Positions 39,019 to 51,039 of a stretch of DNA of 64,000 bases are shown piece by piece. The first letter of the stretch is position 1, and every line of letters starts with the position of its first letter. The stretch is from Hanleya hanleyi. Its lineage: Eukaryota > Mollusca > Polyplacophora > Lepidopleurida > Hanleyidae. The position numbers and the translations under genes were made by a program. The stretch spans positions 1 to 64,000 of the forward strand of contig JAVTVY010017501.1 of NCBI GenBank assembly GCA_036873755.1, written 5' to 3'. The notes under the pieces are model-generated. The model did no database searches. It saw nothing but the letters and a program-made list of their open reading frames with translations, and was not told the DNA's origin.

Positions 39019-40738
39019 AAAGTGCCGAGATTTTACCACTGCTGCAAAAATACGAACACCATGTTGAAGAATTAGATCTAGCGAGGCAACAAGCTGAACA
39101 AGACCTGGCCACAGAGTTTGATATTTTATCACCCAACACTGAACAAGTGCAAGCAGAAGATGCTGAGCAATCTACCAGTCAGTCAGAGGAGTTTATCCAC
39201 TTTATTCCCCCAACACAACCCCAGAGCACAGCAGATCTTGGCCAAGATCTTGATTTACCTGGTACCTCTGTATCTGTTGAAACAAATTCAGTACTGCTTT
39301 CAGATGATGAATACAGGGCTTTGCTTCGATCTCTCAACATTAAACAACGTGAATTCTTAAATCACGTTATACAATGGATTTCTATAAAGACTGATCCTCT
39401 GTACGCATTCCTTTCGGGAGGAGCAGGTGTTGGTAAAACCTGTAGGAGTACAAGCTCTCTATCAAACACTACATAGACTTCTAAATACCAAAGATGGAGA
39501 TGACCCGGATACTATAAAGATCTTACGAACAGCATTCACAGGAAAGGCAGCTTACAACATAAATGGGGTAACAATAGCCTCGGCTTTCCACAAGAAAATG
39601 TTCCAAACACGACAGCATATGTACAGTGATGAGCTAAATACATTTCGAACAACTTACAAGGACCTTGCTGTTATCATTATCGATGAAATCTCAATGGTTG
39701 ATAACAAGCTCTTCGCTTTCATGCATGACCGACTACAAGAACTAACCGGTACAAAACGAGATTTCGGAGGGATTAGTATAATAGCTGTCGGAGACTTTTA
39801 TCAATTATGTCCCGTAGCAGATTCATGGATCTTCTCTGATTTGTCTGTCGGTCTAGCAAGCAACTTATGGAAAAAACATTTCCAAATGTTTGAACTCATT
39901 ATGAGACAAAAAGATGACTTGCCCTTTGCTGAGATGTTAAACAGGTTAAGATTCAATCAACTCCAACCAACAGATAAGGAAATTATCGCATCTCACACGA
40001 TTTCTACAACGTTTTTAGACTATCCAAGGAAAGCTCTCCATTTATTTACGGAGAACAAGAAAGTTGATAACTTTAACAGCACATTGATTCAAGATCTGAA
40101 AACTACAAAAGTAGACGTCTTCGCCGATACAGATATTATTTCCCCCGTGAACATAAACAAAGAGACTAAGATTCACTTGGTAGAAGAAATTAATAAGAAA
40201 GACAAACTCAACCAAACTGGAAACCTGCCTAGTGTGCTGAAACTTGCGGTTGACATTGACATATGCTGTCACAGTCAATGTTGACGTGGATGATGGATTG
40301 ACAAATGGTGCATCAGGAATTTTGAAACACATTGAGTACAAAGGAACATCTAAGAGACCAGCCATTGTATGGGTTCTTTTTACCAATAAAAACATTGGTA
40401 GCAAAAGAAGAAAACAGTACAAACATCTCTATTCCACAGATATTGATCAGCAATGGACACCAGTATTTGAAACAAAACGGACATTTCTTCATAACAAAAC
40501 AACTTATCAAAGAATCCAATTTCCACTTGCCCCAGCTGCAGCTAAGACTGTTCACAAAGCGCAAGGCGCCACAGTTGATGAACTTGTTGTAGATCTAAGC
40601 TCCAGTTATAAACCCCCACATGTTCATTATCTTGCACTGCCACGAGTTCGCAAATTAGCAAACTTGCACATTCTTGACTTCAATGAGAAAGCATTGAAAG
40701 TGGATGAAAAGGTACATCAAGAAATGGAAAGGCTTTAG
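39010..40738 (+). pseudogene. Helentron PIF1-family helicase
   Basis: Superfamily 1B motifs in order: Walker A GGAGVGKT (about 39,418-39,441), motif Ia GKAAYNINGVTI, Walker B IIIDEISMVD (about 39,670-39,705), motif III IIAVGDFYQLCPVA, motif IV RQKDDLPFAE, and the C-terminal KTVHKAQGATVDELVVD (about 40,540-40,590) with HYLALPRVRKL. Frame changes immediately after the Walker A lysine (about 39,438) and near 40,255 break it into three frames. All core motifs survive, so decay is recent. It would unwind the donor strand for Rep. Confidence 0.85.
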
Positions 40739-40753
40739 AAGAATCCACTCCAG

Positions 40754-41383
40754 TTGTGTTATACACCTCTGTACAGTATTGACAACTCTCAGGTAAAACT
40801 ACTGTTCAACAATGCTAGATCCCTGCATTTACATATAGACGATATCAAGAGTGACCCAAATATACAGAATGCAGACTTAATTGGAATTTGTGAGACACGT
40901 CTTGTAAATACCGACAGAGCTGATCAGTATGAGCTGCCAGGGTTTCAAAAGTATAGATTAGATGAAGCTCGGCCATCCAACATGACCAGAGCATATCATG
41001 GACTAGCCGCATACATAAAGGATGATATAACCGTGAAGAAGATCAATTCTCAATGCACAAATCAAAAGAAATGATGTTCAAGTCATATTCATCTACAACT
41101 ACAACATGTTGTACGCAACAATATCCAGCCATTCATAAATACACAGAAACCGACCTTCTTTCTTGGAGATTTTAATACGAACTTGCTGGAGAAAGATAAT
41201 ACATTTGTCCAATTCATGGAACAGGAATTATCACTTACCCAGTTAATCACTGAACCTACAACTGTAAATGGGACATTACTCGACCACGTCTACACCAATG
41301 AAAAGAGTGTGCAGGCTGGCGTAATACCAACTTATTGGTCTAACCATGGACTTGTATTCTGTGCATTTACATCCGTTCATTGA
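40754..41383 (+). pseudogene. Helentron AP-endonuclease-like domain
   Basis: The first part (LLFNNARSL ... DLIGICETRL) carries the N-terminal Asn and Glu motifs of the endonuclease/exonuclease/phosphatase fold. The second (FFLGDFNTNLL, LDHVYTN, WSNHGLVF) carries GDFN and the terminal S-D-H motif, with Asp replaced by Asn (SNH). The two parts are separated by a frame change and TGA at 41,072-41,074. It lies 16 bp after the helicase stop, the position where Helentrons carry their endonuclease. The D-to-N change would be expected to cripple catalysis. Confidence 0.75.
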
Positions 41384-42110
41384 AGCCATCTCTTTATCAG
41401 TCAACATTTCTCAACAAATCGGACAACAATCACAAATGAAAAACGAACGAATTTCTACACGAAAGCAAGAACGAATTAGAGCATGTTAGAAATTTACTAT
41501 ATGAATTCTAATACATCGATAATTCTAAGCATCTACTCCCTTAATCCATAATCAGACGTCCAATAAAGGGTCCCCATTCATATCCAATGATCAAGTTAGT
41601 GTGATTTGTCACTTTTGCGCACCACATTACAAATATTTAAAATGCGGACAATTTACACGGACTCGAGGCTCCTGGCACATACTTCAAGCCAGTCCTTGAG
41701 TTACGCTCTACCAATGTCCATGGGTGGCCTGTATGGGCATCTCCAAGATGCCTTGACATTGGCATCACCAAGATGCCTTGAAATGGGTATCGTGAAGAAG
41801 AGATAGAGATCACCAGGATGCTCTGATAAGGTGTCGATTCCTGTACTTAATCTTTGGAGTGTCTTCTGACAAGTGAGTACAAACCTTCCTTTTATTCTAT
41901 TAAATCACCAATGTCAGGTATTTGCCATACATTTCATTGCAAATTTTTCTTTCGTCTTCAGTAAGGGCAAGTTATAGCCAGAAAAAAAATTAAAAGATAA
42001 TTATTCCCTTCTCAATCACTGACCTGTCATACATGAATCGGTTGCAAAAAGTGGGACAAGTTCCATATAGTCATGATATTCTAAACCAATACGTAACAGC
42101 CGTCTATACC
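41384..42110. other. Downstream flank of the Helentron
   Basis: The 3' terminus should lie here, but I cannot see an unambiguous CTRR-type end with a hairpin. No gene is recognised. Confidence 0.4.
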
Positions 42111-42116
42111 TTGAAG

Positions 42117-42235
42117 AGAGTTTTCACAAATTCCTGGGATTTAACAGATTTTTTTTTAAATTTGGTACACAGGTCGACATTGCGGTCTATTTATGCAACA
42201 TGTATTTTTAGTCCCAGTCAAAAATTTAATATGTA
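42117..42235 (+). repeat. Single degraded unit related to the 157-bp family
   Basis: Contains AAATTTGGTACACAGGT, then GCGGTCTATTTATGCAACAT and AGTCCCAGTCAAAAATTTAATATG, in the same order as in the arrays at 18.4-29.4 kb (AAATTTGGTACACAGGTTCC, GGTCTAGTTGTGCA, GTCCGATTCGAAAATCCAATATG). It is an old dispersed unit. Confidence 0.55.
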
Positions 42236-42239
42236 TCCT

Positions 42240-42690
42240 GCTCTCAGATATATGACCCTCAGCTGCTTTCCAACCGGAAAACCTCATCCAGCGATATCCT
42301 CCGTCTCTATGGGTGTAACAGATGTCCGAGCCCGCCCCATTCAGCTGAGACTCCTGACAGGTACATGTGTACTCCAGTCAAACAAAGCTGTGTTCAACCA
42401 GTTTGCTGTGGATCCAACCTGCCGGCTGTGCTCTGAACATCCAGAGTCGTGCATACATATCCTTGTCAGGTGCGACATCCTTCAGGACACAGAGACAAAT
42501 TTATTGCTCTGATTTACAAAACTGTGTGCCGAGTGCCTCAAGACCTTCGACACATTGCAAGGGCTCCAGACGATATATCTGCCTTTATCGTAGACCCTTC
42601 ATCTCGTTTGAGCGACCCTTGGTGTGTCGCAAATGTGATGGGTGTTTCTCAGCCGATACCTGTACACTCTTCATTATCAGAGAACTGAAA
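42240..42690 (+). pseudogene. Non-LTR retrotransposon C-terminal fragment
   Basis: The frame reads ...ARPIQLRLLTGTCVLQSN, then a zinc-knuckle-like CRLCSEHPESCIHILVRC (C-x2-C-x8-H-x4-C), and stops at about 42,512. The trace resumes one frame over with KFIALIYKTVCRVPQDLRHI and SSRLSDPWCV. The RLLTGTY.LQ...CPLC...H...C tail is typical of bivalve non-LTR ORF2 ends. RT and endonuclease are absent. It is a different family from the fragment at 25.9 kb. Confidence 0.7.
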
Positions 42691-43794
42691 TCTTGAACGC
42701 TCTGTGATGTCATCTGTAACCTTTCACGTGCAGTGCTCCAAATGACGTTCAACACCTTCCCGCATATTCTACTTTATTTTTTATATGCCTTAATGGACTT
42801 TCGCTTCTATATAACACTCCTAGCATTGAAGGTGCTCCTATATACAGAAAGAATCTACGGACTATGAACTATGGCCACCTACCTGCCATCTTTAATTTCA
42901 CAGTCAAACTTTGTTACCGGACATTTCATCTCGTCGCATTTGCCGACAGGGTGACTTCGACTTTATGATTTCTTAATAAATCTATATTGGAAAAAAATTG
43001 TTCGTATTTATATGTGGGTAACAGCAGACCTACTTTGTGTCTTTGCCATTGCAGAAGTAAATTACAGTGCAGCGAAGAAGTATCGATGTCACATGTGTTG
43101 CAGTCGAAGACATTCGTCTATGAAATTACATTAACATGAAGTGTTTGTGCATATGCTTGTGCATATGAATCCTACATCAAAATTGTCCCAAAGTCTGTAA
43201 TTCTTTATTTGGTGACCCCGCCATGGACGTAAAATCAACCACATTGTGCACAATACCATTTCGAACTCCACGATGACCACCTTGTTTATCAAGTCATTTC
43301 CTTGAAAAACGAACACTAAGGCCAGACATATTTCACACCATTGTATAATTTACCTTCTCCTTTTCGATCTTTTTCGCTAAAATTCGAAATTCTGCAAACA
43401 AAATTACAAATTAATGGTTTGTTTTTAGTAACAATGGACAAAAAGATCATCTTGTTATTAGCTTACAATTATCAGACAATGGTGGGCGCCAAGATCCTTC
43501 AGGATCTCTCGTTAACAATATGGTTTGCTCTCCATTAGGCTTAGTCCTCCAAAAAGAACCTAAGAATCTTGAACCTAACCCTTGAAAATCTCCCTTGTCT
43601 GTTACCGGTGCGATTCCACAAGACCTATGATATGTTGAATACGAGACATTGGATATCTCGATTGCTCTAGTTAAAATACAATGCACATACTGCTTAATGC
43701 CAAAACACTCACCATGAAGCCAGCAAATTACGTCTTACTGGGGCTTACCTGGGGTGGCAACTATTTTATTCTGCAATGGGTTATGGCTACAAAA
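42691..43794. other. No gene recognised
   Basis: Short AT-rich frames only, up to the start of the DIRS-type fragment. Confidence 0.4.
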
Positions 43795-44560
43795 TTCTGC
43801 ATATCAGACGTGACCCACATACTGGACGAGTTCATGTTCGTCGGTCCAAATGGTGCTACCCACTTTTCTACAGCTCTTAACACGTTCATTTACTTGTGTG
43901 AGTATTTGGGTATTCTAATCAATCATGCTAAGACCTGCTACCCATCAACTACTATTGTTATACATGGGATTCAACTGGACTACAGAGCTATGCAGGCATC
44001 ATTGTCAGAAGACAAAATTCATAAGCTGAAAAGTATACTGGGAGAATTCTCGTACCATAAAACGGTAACACTTGTGGAACTGCAGTCTCTCATTGGCTCG
44101 CTCAATGTTGTTGTCGTGGTGCCCGGCAGAGCATTTCTCCGCTGCCTGATAGGTTATCACGTGTTCACCATCATATTAGCTTGAGTAAAGAAGCTATAGC
44201 CAATAATAATGATAATAATAATAATAATTAATAATAACGGAAAACGGAAAACACTTGTCTTCAAATTGGGTATCCTCTGATGTGATCAAACCAGATAAAC
44301 AGTTTTCCAGCACTGCTGGTGCCTTGGATTTTGCGGCTGTTTTGGGGTCCTCTTGTATAGCCCAAAAATGACGGGCATATCTTGCCCAATTACACATCAC
44401 GGCCAAGGCGTTGTTCCCCTTTATGCTTGCCATGGAAGTTTGGGGTGAAAAGCTGGCAAATAATAAAGTTCACTTCTTTGTAATAATATGGCCGTGGTTG
44501 AAATAATCACCCACGGGTCTTTCATTGCTGATCAAATTATTGTCACTCAGTAGCTGTCTG
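43795..44560 (+). pseudogene. DIRS-type retroelement fragment, RT plus RNase H (left, plus strand)
   Basis: 43,795-44,184 encodes the C-terminal RT part: THILDEFMFVGP (the DD pair is D-E here), YLGILINHAKTCYPS, GIQLDYRAMQAS, TLVELQSLIGSLN and PGRAFLR, which is characteristic of DIRS-like RTs. An AAT-rich microsatellite (about 44,203-44,236) interrupts it. Decayed RNase H sequence follows (AGALDFAAVLGS, HITAKALFPFMLAME, FVIIWPWLK) to about 44,560. The same module lies in the opposite orientation at 49,425-50,151. Confidence 0.72.
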
Positions 44561-46250
44561 CCTTGGACATAACATTCTGCTCAGATCAAAACGTATTTCG
44601 GGACGATCTAACGTTATTCCTGACACGCTCTCGCGGTTACAATTTAAGGAAGCACTGTCACTATTACAACACATATAAGGGAAGTGGGAAGAGGTGCCGA
44701 CATACTGACAGAGTCACATGACTTCACAGTATAGTCTTCCGGTTAACCTATTCTAAAGCACATACCAAGAATCTAACGATTCGTGATATGTGTTGTATCT
44801 CAGGTACGCTTTTATTGTACCTGTTCATGTGGCAACTTGGATGATATGACCACACGGCCCCTAGCACCGGCATAAGCGGTATTAGATACAAATCTAGAGA
44901 GCTATGATGAAAATGCTCTGACAACTCGTATATTGGTAATTGGTGAGCTGTTTCGCTGTGACAACTCGTACACTGGGGATTGGTGAGCTGTATCGTCGTC
45001 AGATGAAAATGACGGCATGTAACACAAAAGACTACTCTGTAAGGCCCGATGTCGACCCAGCATCAACTTCCCACACATGCCAACATATATCAAAGACCAA
45101 ATGGTCTGTACAGGGGGCGGGCCTCGGGGACGGATGAGCCATTTGACTCAACTGCTCACCGCAACTTATACCCTGTACATTGCGGACTCTTTAAAACAGA
45201 TAGCTAGAGTTCTTCTGATGGCGTCCCTTGCAGAGTTTTCCTTGAAAGTATACAAGCGCGTATGCAAGTATATTGAAATTTCCTCAATAACATTCACTGG
45301 TCAATCTACCGCTAAGATATTCCCCGTCTCATCGGCCCAGTCGGTTTCTTTCATAGTATTCTTGCATTTCCCCAACTATGCATCCTCGAAATCGGAGGCA
45401 CTCCTCCTGATATCATTTTCGGTGCCTATAACGACACGTGTGCCAAATTTGGTGCTTTTATATTCCACTCTCTCAGGATGAAGCGAAAACCAGACTTAAG
45501 TCACCAGACTATAAAACAAGGTAGACACCATCGACTGACTATTATTCTACTATTTACTATAAAAATAAAGACATTGCAAAATCCACACACTTAAATTATG
45601 TCATTTGTCCATGCTTCCGGCAGTTGAATCGAGTCACACTGTCCTCGAGTGCTGTCGACTGCATGGACCGGCCTGCTCCTGTGCAGTTCATTTAGGAAAC
45701 ACTATCCCTGGATGCTGCACGGGAGAGGTCGGATGACAACAATGTACACCAATATGCACAGTCAGGCCGCGCTTATCTCTTTAGAATTCAAGGTAATCTT
45801 TCCGAGTGTTAGTCCGGTCTATCGTAATATACCGTCGGATCATTAGAATGACGTCATGATTATTAGGGTATGCAAGGCGGTTTAGTCACAGCATTGCATA
45901 ATGCAAGGGCTAGGCCATTCCTGCCACAACGTCATATTATAAGTACATAATTGGATGATCGATACAACTGTTAGCTGTTCTTTAAAATCACTTGTGATTT
46001 TGATCATTTAAGGGGACTCAACGATATTTGCAAAGATCGGCTATGGGAAGTAACGCCTCATTCAGAAATTGTTTTGGTCAACGTGTAATTCGTAGTTACT
46101 AAGACATACAACTCCGTAAATACAAAGGATCGTTGATATGAGGTTTAATTTCATAAAAGCTAGGTAAAGTAAAACGTTTATCGCTGGAGAGACCGCTGGA
46201 ATTATTATTGCCATATGTCTGTGATATATCAATTATTCAATCAGATTTAG
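44561..46250. other. Mostly unrecognised; contains a diverged retroelement 3' scrap
   Basis: 44,790-44,890 (GTTGTATCTCAGGTACGC ... CACGGCCCCTAGCACC ... AAGCGGTATTAGATACAAAT) resembles the 3' UTR of the Penelope-type fragment at 12,245-12,365 but is clearly more diverged. The rest holds no supported gene. Confidence 0.45.
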
Positions 46251-46251
46251 T

Positions 46252-46335
46252 GATTAGCACTTCCGGTTGTGTGATTACCACTTCTGGTTGCGTGATTACC
46301 ACTTCCGATTGTGTGATTACCAATTCCGGTTGATC
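46252..46335. repeat. 21-bp minisatellite, four units
   Basis: Four consecutive units of the type GTGATTACCACTTCCGGTTGT with one or two substitutions each. Confidence 0.85.
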
Positions 46336-46768
46336 TTCTCGTCTTCCCATTATCCAGTGCCTGTAACATATTCGTTGGCACAGATGCACAATGCATCATG
46401 AGGTTGAAAGATGGATGAAACATGATTCAGGTTTCGGTGTTATTTCCCAGATTGATTATAGTGGCACTTTCGTCAACATAGTTCAGCATAAACGAGAAAT
46501 ATCCAGACGAAAAAAGGGACATGCAGATTGCATCGGGATTGTGTGAATGACTTTTTTTTAATTAAGCTGCTCTTCCGAGTTTTGAATTGCTCATCATTGA
46601 ATATTGCCCAAGTATAAAACATTCTTTGGACTTCACTGCATTGGAGCTGATATGCACAAATACTTTCATTGTAACAAAAATCCGTCCCAAATTTATGGCA
46701 TGAAATCCAATTCCGGTTTCTACCTTAATTGTTATTAAATGAAATGACTAAACTCTCATTGTCTCTTA

Positions 46769-48437
46769 GGGGTCACGTCCAATCGATCGAGACGGTTTCT
46801 CGATAAACGAGTAAAACCGATAAATTTCTCGCCTCGAAGGGTCCCGGTTTATCTCTATCGATTGTTGTCCCGGTTTGCTCCCGGTTTTCTCTCGAAGCGC
46901 AAGACCATCTCGATCCTCCTCGAAATAACTCGACATGCTTCGAGAATGGAATCGAGATGCCATCAAATGAAAGTTTGAATGATTCGGAAGGCGTATGCTC
47001 GCTGTATATATATATACCCTGTGGCAGCGAAATTAATCTCGGCGAATACATATGCATTTAAATGAATTAGACTGAACATGAATCATTTAATATTATTTTG
47101 TTATTCCGTCTAGAGATCTGTAGTCGCATACTTGCTCAGAAAGCGCAGTTTCCCTAAACGTTATAAATGGAAAGAAAGAAACACCGCCAATTGAAAAGGT
47201 ATAACCGGGCTCATTATTATTCTGTTATTTTGAACCTGTTTTTTAGAATTTGAATAACTTTATAAGATACGTCCAGGAACTGCGAATTGAAATAAATCAT
47301 GCAAGTTTAAAATAAAATGCTATATGTTTCTCTGAAAGTTGATCAGAATGGGATATCTTTATCGTCAAAGATTTCCCCCGTATTCAGAAATAAAGAGACT
47401 ACGAAGTTTTCAGACAAACAAAACGCGGTATCGTTTCTAGTAAAATGTTTGTAAGCGTTGGTATAAAGCCTGATTGCCCTCTGAATCGGGCGGAAATTAC
47501 TTTCATTATTTGGTTAATTTCCCAGACACATGAAATCAGCAATAAATAATAGAACCTGAGTATATTATTAAGGCCCCGCCAACAGTGCTGTTTCAGTTTA
47601 TTCTTTCAAAGAAATTAACAACTCTCCCTTCGCTGTTGTTTCAAGCCTACAGGTTTTCACAGACCCACTGTGGCGTGAATTATCAACACCTCTAATTCCG
47701 ATTTCCAGTATTTGCGCTAAACCTTCCAGGCAAGCTTATGTCAGAAATAAACGTTGTTGATATAATCTCTTTATTTGAACTATCTCACAAGACATAAATT
47801 CTAAAATATGAAATCTGTAAGGAATACTACCAAATTATTAAAAAAAACTTTATAGAACAATAATTAACGCATGCTTCCATACCATTATTATTCAGATCAA
47901 ATCCAGTCGATGTGCCCTTTATTCCGCGAAGGGTACTAGTCAGATAAATAATCAATTATCGATGTGAGAGAAGTTCACTAAATTATATATTCATACTTTA
48001 TATATAGATAAATGCAAGTTTTCGCTCAATTGAATTCACGAAACATCAGGACATAGATACATCGATTAAACGATGAATAACATTGAAAACATATTTAAAA
48101 ATCCGTTTCTGAATTATATTTTTGCCGCGATATACGTCGGCGACGAGCGCTCCAAAAATATGATACCAGCGCAACACTCTAATCGCCTGAGAAGTTAAGA
48201 TAGGCCAAATTAACGGCAACAGAAAATGGTCATAGTGAAACCGGGACCCCCTTCGAGATTACCGATCAATTTCGTAACCATCTCGAAAACCGGGACGTTT
48301 CGATCGAGATAGAACCGGGAGCAAACCGGGAGACGTCGCCAGGGGTCCCGGTTCTGCCCTCCCGGTTTCAGCCGAGAAATTTCTCGATCCATCTCGAAGG
48401 CATCGAGAAAGTGCCTCGATTAATTGGACGTGACCCC
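46769..48437. mobile_element. 1669-bp non-autonomous PIF/Harbinger-like element
   Basis: Terminal inverted repeats GGGGTCACGTCCAAT at the left end and ATTNGACGTGACCCC-type sequence at the right are flanked by TTA on both sides (46,766-46,768 and 48,438-48,440). A 3-bp TTA/TAA duplication is the signature of PIF/Harbinger. The outer 200 bp on each side are rich in CCGGTTT, CCCGGT and TCTCGAT motifs in inverted arrangement (subterminal repeats). The AT-rich centre has no transposase frame. Confidence 0.85.
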
Positions 48438-48440
48438 TTA

Positions 48441-49424
48441 ACTGAGTTCCATATAGTGACATATAGCATCGTCATTCATGTCGATTGTCTGGACAACAAA
48501 AGAAGCGCATAGGTCTATGACTCAGTCGAAAAAAAACCCCTCTCACTGGCAGTAAAAACCATCTCATTTGTGCTTGTCCGTAATCAAACATCTCACACAA
48601 GTATCAGGATAGATAAGATTACAGACCAGCGCTCCCTCTATAACCGTCCTTATAAACAATTTGTTCTTGTAGGGCGTGTCGCATATTCCATATGTAACGT
48701 AACCCTATTTTTAAACACCTGAAAAAAAGTACGAAACTGAGGCTGACGAAGGTTGACTTCGCGACACGACCCACCATACACAACCTGTAACCATCTCGGT
48801 CATCTATAAGCGGCAAGACTGACCCTGGGATCGTGTGTATCCATTTTCAGCCTACTTTCGGCAACGGACAAGAGGGAATTTCCAGAAATCAATACCACGT
48901 GACTTGGTCAGCCAATCAGCTAAAGTCTACCGACGTAATCCCAACGTAACTCCTCATTTTCGAATCATGTGATGTCCTACTTGCTCAAAATTACAGATCC
49001 ACCACACCTCTTAGATGATACGAAAGTTGTTCATACCTATATCTTTTGTAAGCCCAGGCAATATCTGTTTCCGAAGTGGTATGAAAGCCTGTAATTTATC
49101 AGATTTATCCAGTCTGTTCTACGCCGGATGAAGACCGAACAGAATCCGGTAATATACCGGATATCGCTCCGCGATAATGGAGACACACGATTCGCAAGCC
49201 ATCTTATGGATGGTGATGTGTATGCAAATGCCACCATATAGCCCAACCGAGCGGGTCACCCATCCGCATATGTCACTTTGAAGGAATGGTAGTACCCAGA
49301 AGCTTGGTACTATAAATACTGGTTACCAAAAAGGGAAGGATAATCATCGTGTGATCAGACCCGGGCGCTCTGCTGTATTAAAATTTTCAAGGGAGACCAA
49401 TAATCCGAAACTATGGACTACTTC
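48441..49424. other. No gene recognised
   Basis: Unique-looking sequence between the Harbinger-like element and the right DIRS-type fragment; no supported gene. Confidence 0.4.
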
Positions 49425-50151
49425 CTAACTGACACAATAATTTTATCAGCAATGGACGACTCGTGGATGATTATTTCAACCATGGCCATATCACAAAGAA
49501 GAGAACTTCATTATTTGCCAGTTTGTGATCCGAAATTTCCATGGCAAGGACAAAGGGAAACAACTTCTTGGCCGTAATGTGTAAGTGAGAACACAAAACA
49601 GCAGCAAAGCCCAAGGTACCAGCAGCGTTGGAAAAAAGTTTGATCAGAGGATACCCAATTTGGAGACAAGGGATTTTCCGTTGCAAGATTCCAGGAATAA
49701 AACACTATTATTAATTATTATTAATATCGCCTATAGCTTCTTTATTCTAGCTAATATGGTGATGCACCCGTGATACACCTTTTCTTTAATGTATCAGGTG
49801 GCGGAGAAATGCCCTGCTGGGCTCCACAACTTTACAGGCAAAATTGAGCGAACCAATGAGAAACTGCAGTTCCACAAGGGTTACCTTCATGCGGCACGAG
49901 AATTCTCCCAGCATGCATTTCAGCTTATGAATTTTGTCTTCTGGCAATGATGCTTGCATAGCTCTGTAGTCCAGTTGAATCCCATGTATAACAATAGTAG
50001 TTGATGAGTAGCAGGTCTTAGCACGATTGATTAGAATACCCAAATATTCACACAAGTGAATGAAAGTGTTAAGTGCTGTAGAACAGTGAGTAGGGCGATT
50101 TGGACCGACAAACATGAAGCCGTCCAATATGTGGGTCACGCATGCATGCAA
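49425..50151 (-). pseudogene. DIRS-type retroelement fragment, RT plus RNase H (right, minus strand)
   Basis: Minus-strand counterpart of 43,795-44,560. The RT part (50,151-49,786) has THILDGFMFVGP, YLGILINRAKTCYSS, GIQLDYRAMQAS, LPEDKIHKL and VEPSRAFLRHLI. RNase H (49,686-49,471) has FSNAAGTLGFAAVL, HITAKKLFPFVLAME and FVIWPWLK. The second catalytic Asp of the RT is Gly here and Glu in the left copy, so both are dead. The RNase H part is better preserved than in the left copy. Confidence 0.75.
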
Positions 50152-50467
50152 TCATGGCCTATATTTTCAGGTCGTGCACGAGTGCATTTTGAACGAGAAT
50201 GCAGGATGACCTCTTTGACCTATTGTAACGGTTCGAGCGCATAACACAGAACATGTTTTGTGAAGAGCACGGGGCGGTGTGGACGGGTGTGGAGGATAAG
50301 AATGTCCGGTGGCTAAGAGTGTCCCTCTCCTTCAACCCAATCAGGACATTTTTGGCTAGTAAGTCATGTAACGTGACGTTAAATAAAGGTATTACCTATA
50401 TATAAAAATTAATCCCTTAACCTATATATATATATATAAATATTTAACCCCATGTCTCAAACACATA

Positions 50468-50475
<8 letters not shown>

Positions 50476-50501
<26 letters not shown>

Positions 50502-50502
50502 G
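50476..50502. repeat. TA microsatellite
   Basis: About 13 TA repeats, with further TA-rich tracts at about 50,394-50,440, close to the left outer edge of the palindrome. Confidence 0.9.
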
Positions 50503-50582
50503 TAATAATAAAAGTAATCAAGTTAATCATTTAGTCTTATTCATTCATTCATTCTTTCCTTACGTATGTATTTATGGGTGTA

Positions 50583-51025
50583 TATGCCTTTCTCTTGGCT
50601 GTCCTCAGTATCCAGTCCCCTTTGGCTTATTTGCAGGTATTAGTGTATTTATGAGTATATATGTCTTTCTCTTGGCTGTCCCCAGTCCCCCGTCCCCTTT
50701 TGGTTATTTGCATATATTTTCGCCCCTTTCTTTACGAAACACTATATACTATACTCTCTATATATGTTCATTCTCTATATCTTTGTGAAGGCGGTCCCCA
50801 GCCTCCAGTCCCCTTTGGCTCATTTACAGGTATTAGTGTATTTATGAGTGTATATGTCTTTCTCTTGGCTGTCCCCAGTCCCCTGTCCCCTTTTGGTTAT
50901 TTGCATATATTTTCGCCCCTTTCTTTACGAAACACTATATACTATACTCTCTATATGTTCATTCTCTATATTTTTGTGAAGGCGGTCCCCAGTCGCCAGT
51001 CCCCTTTGGCTCATTTACAGGTATT
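50583..51025. repeat. Tandem repeat of about 200 bp at the outer arm end (left)
   Basis: CTTTCTCTTGGCTGTCC and GTCCCCTTTTGGTTATTTGC recur twice or more, with TTTCGCCCCTTTCTTTACG between them. The mirrored array is at 58,225-58,526 in the right arm. The left side carries about 140 bp of extra partial unit outside the palindrome edge (50,583-50,726). Confidence 0.75.
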
Positions 51026-51039
51026 TGTCAAAGGTCCGT

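Larger units (their letters stand above)
33855..41383 (+). mobile_element. Decayed autonomous Helentron (Helitron2-type)
   Basis: In order on the plus strand: a low-complexity N-terminus, a cysteine-protease-like domain, Lys/Arg-rich repeats, a zinc-binding segment, a DUF6570/Helitron-N-like region, HUH Rep, a PIF1-type helicase and an AP-endonuclease-like domain. The C-terminal endonuclease after the helicase is the hallmark of Helentrons as opposed to canonical Helitrons. The coding region is broken by at least five in-frame stops and several frame changes, so this copy cannot encode a full protein. The non-autonomous tandem-repeat elements elsewhere in the window belong to the class usually mobilised by such elements. 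Confidence 0.9.

Noticed and set aside
42033..42240. N-terminal half of the 159-codon frame as part of the retrotransposon
   Set aside because: This half is translation of a degraded 157-bp-family repeat unit. Only the part after about 42,240 matches the retrotransposon tail.
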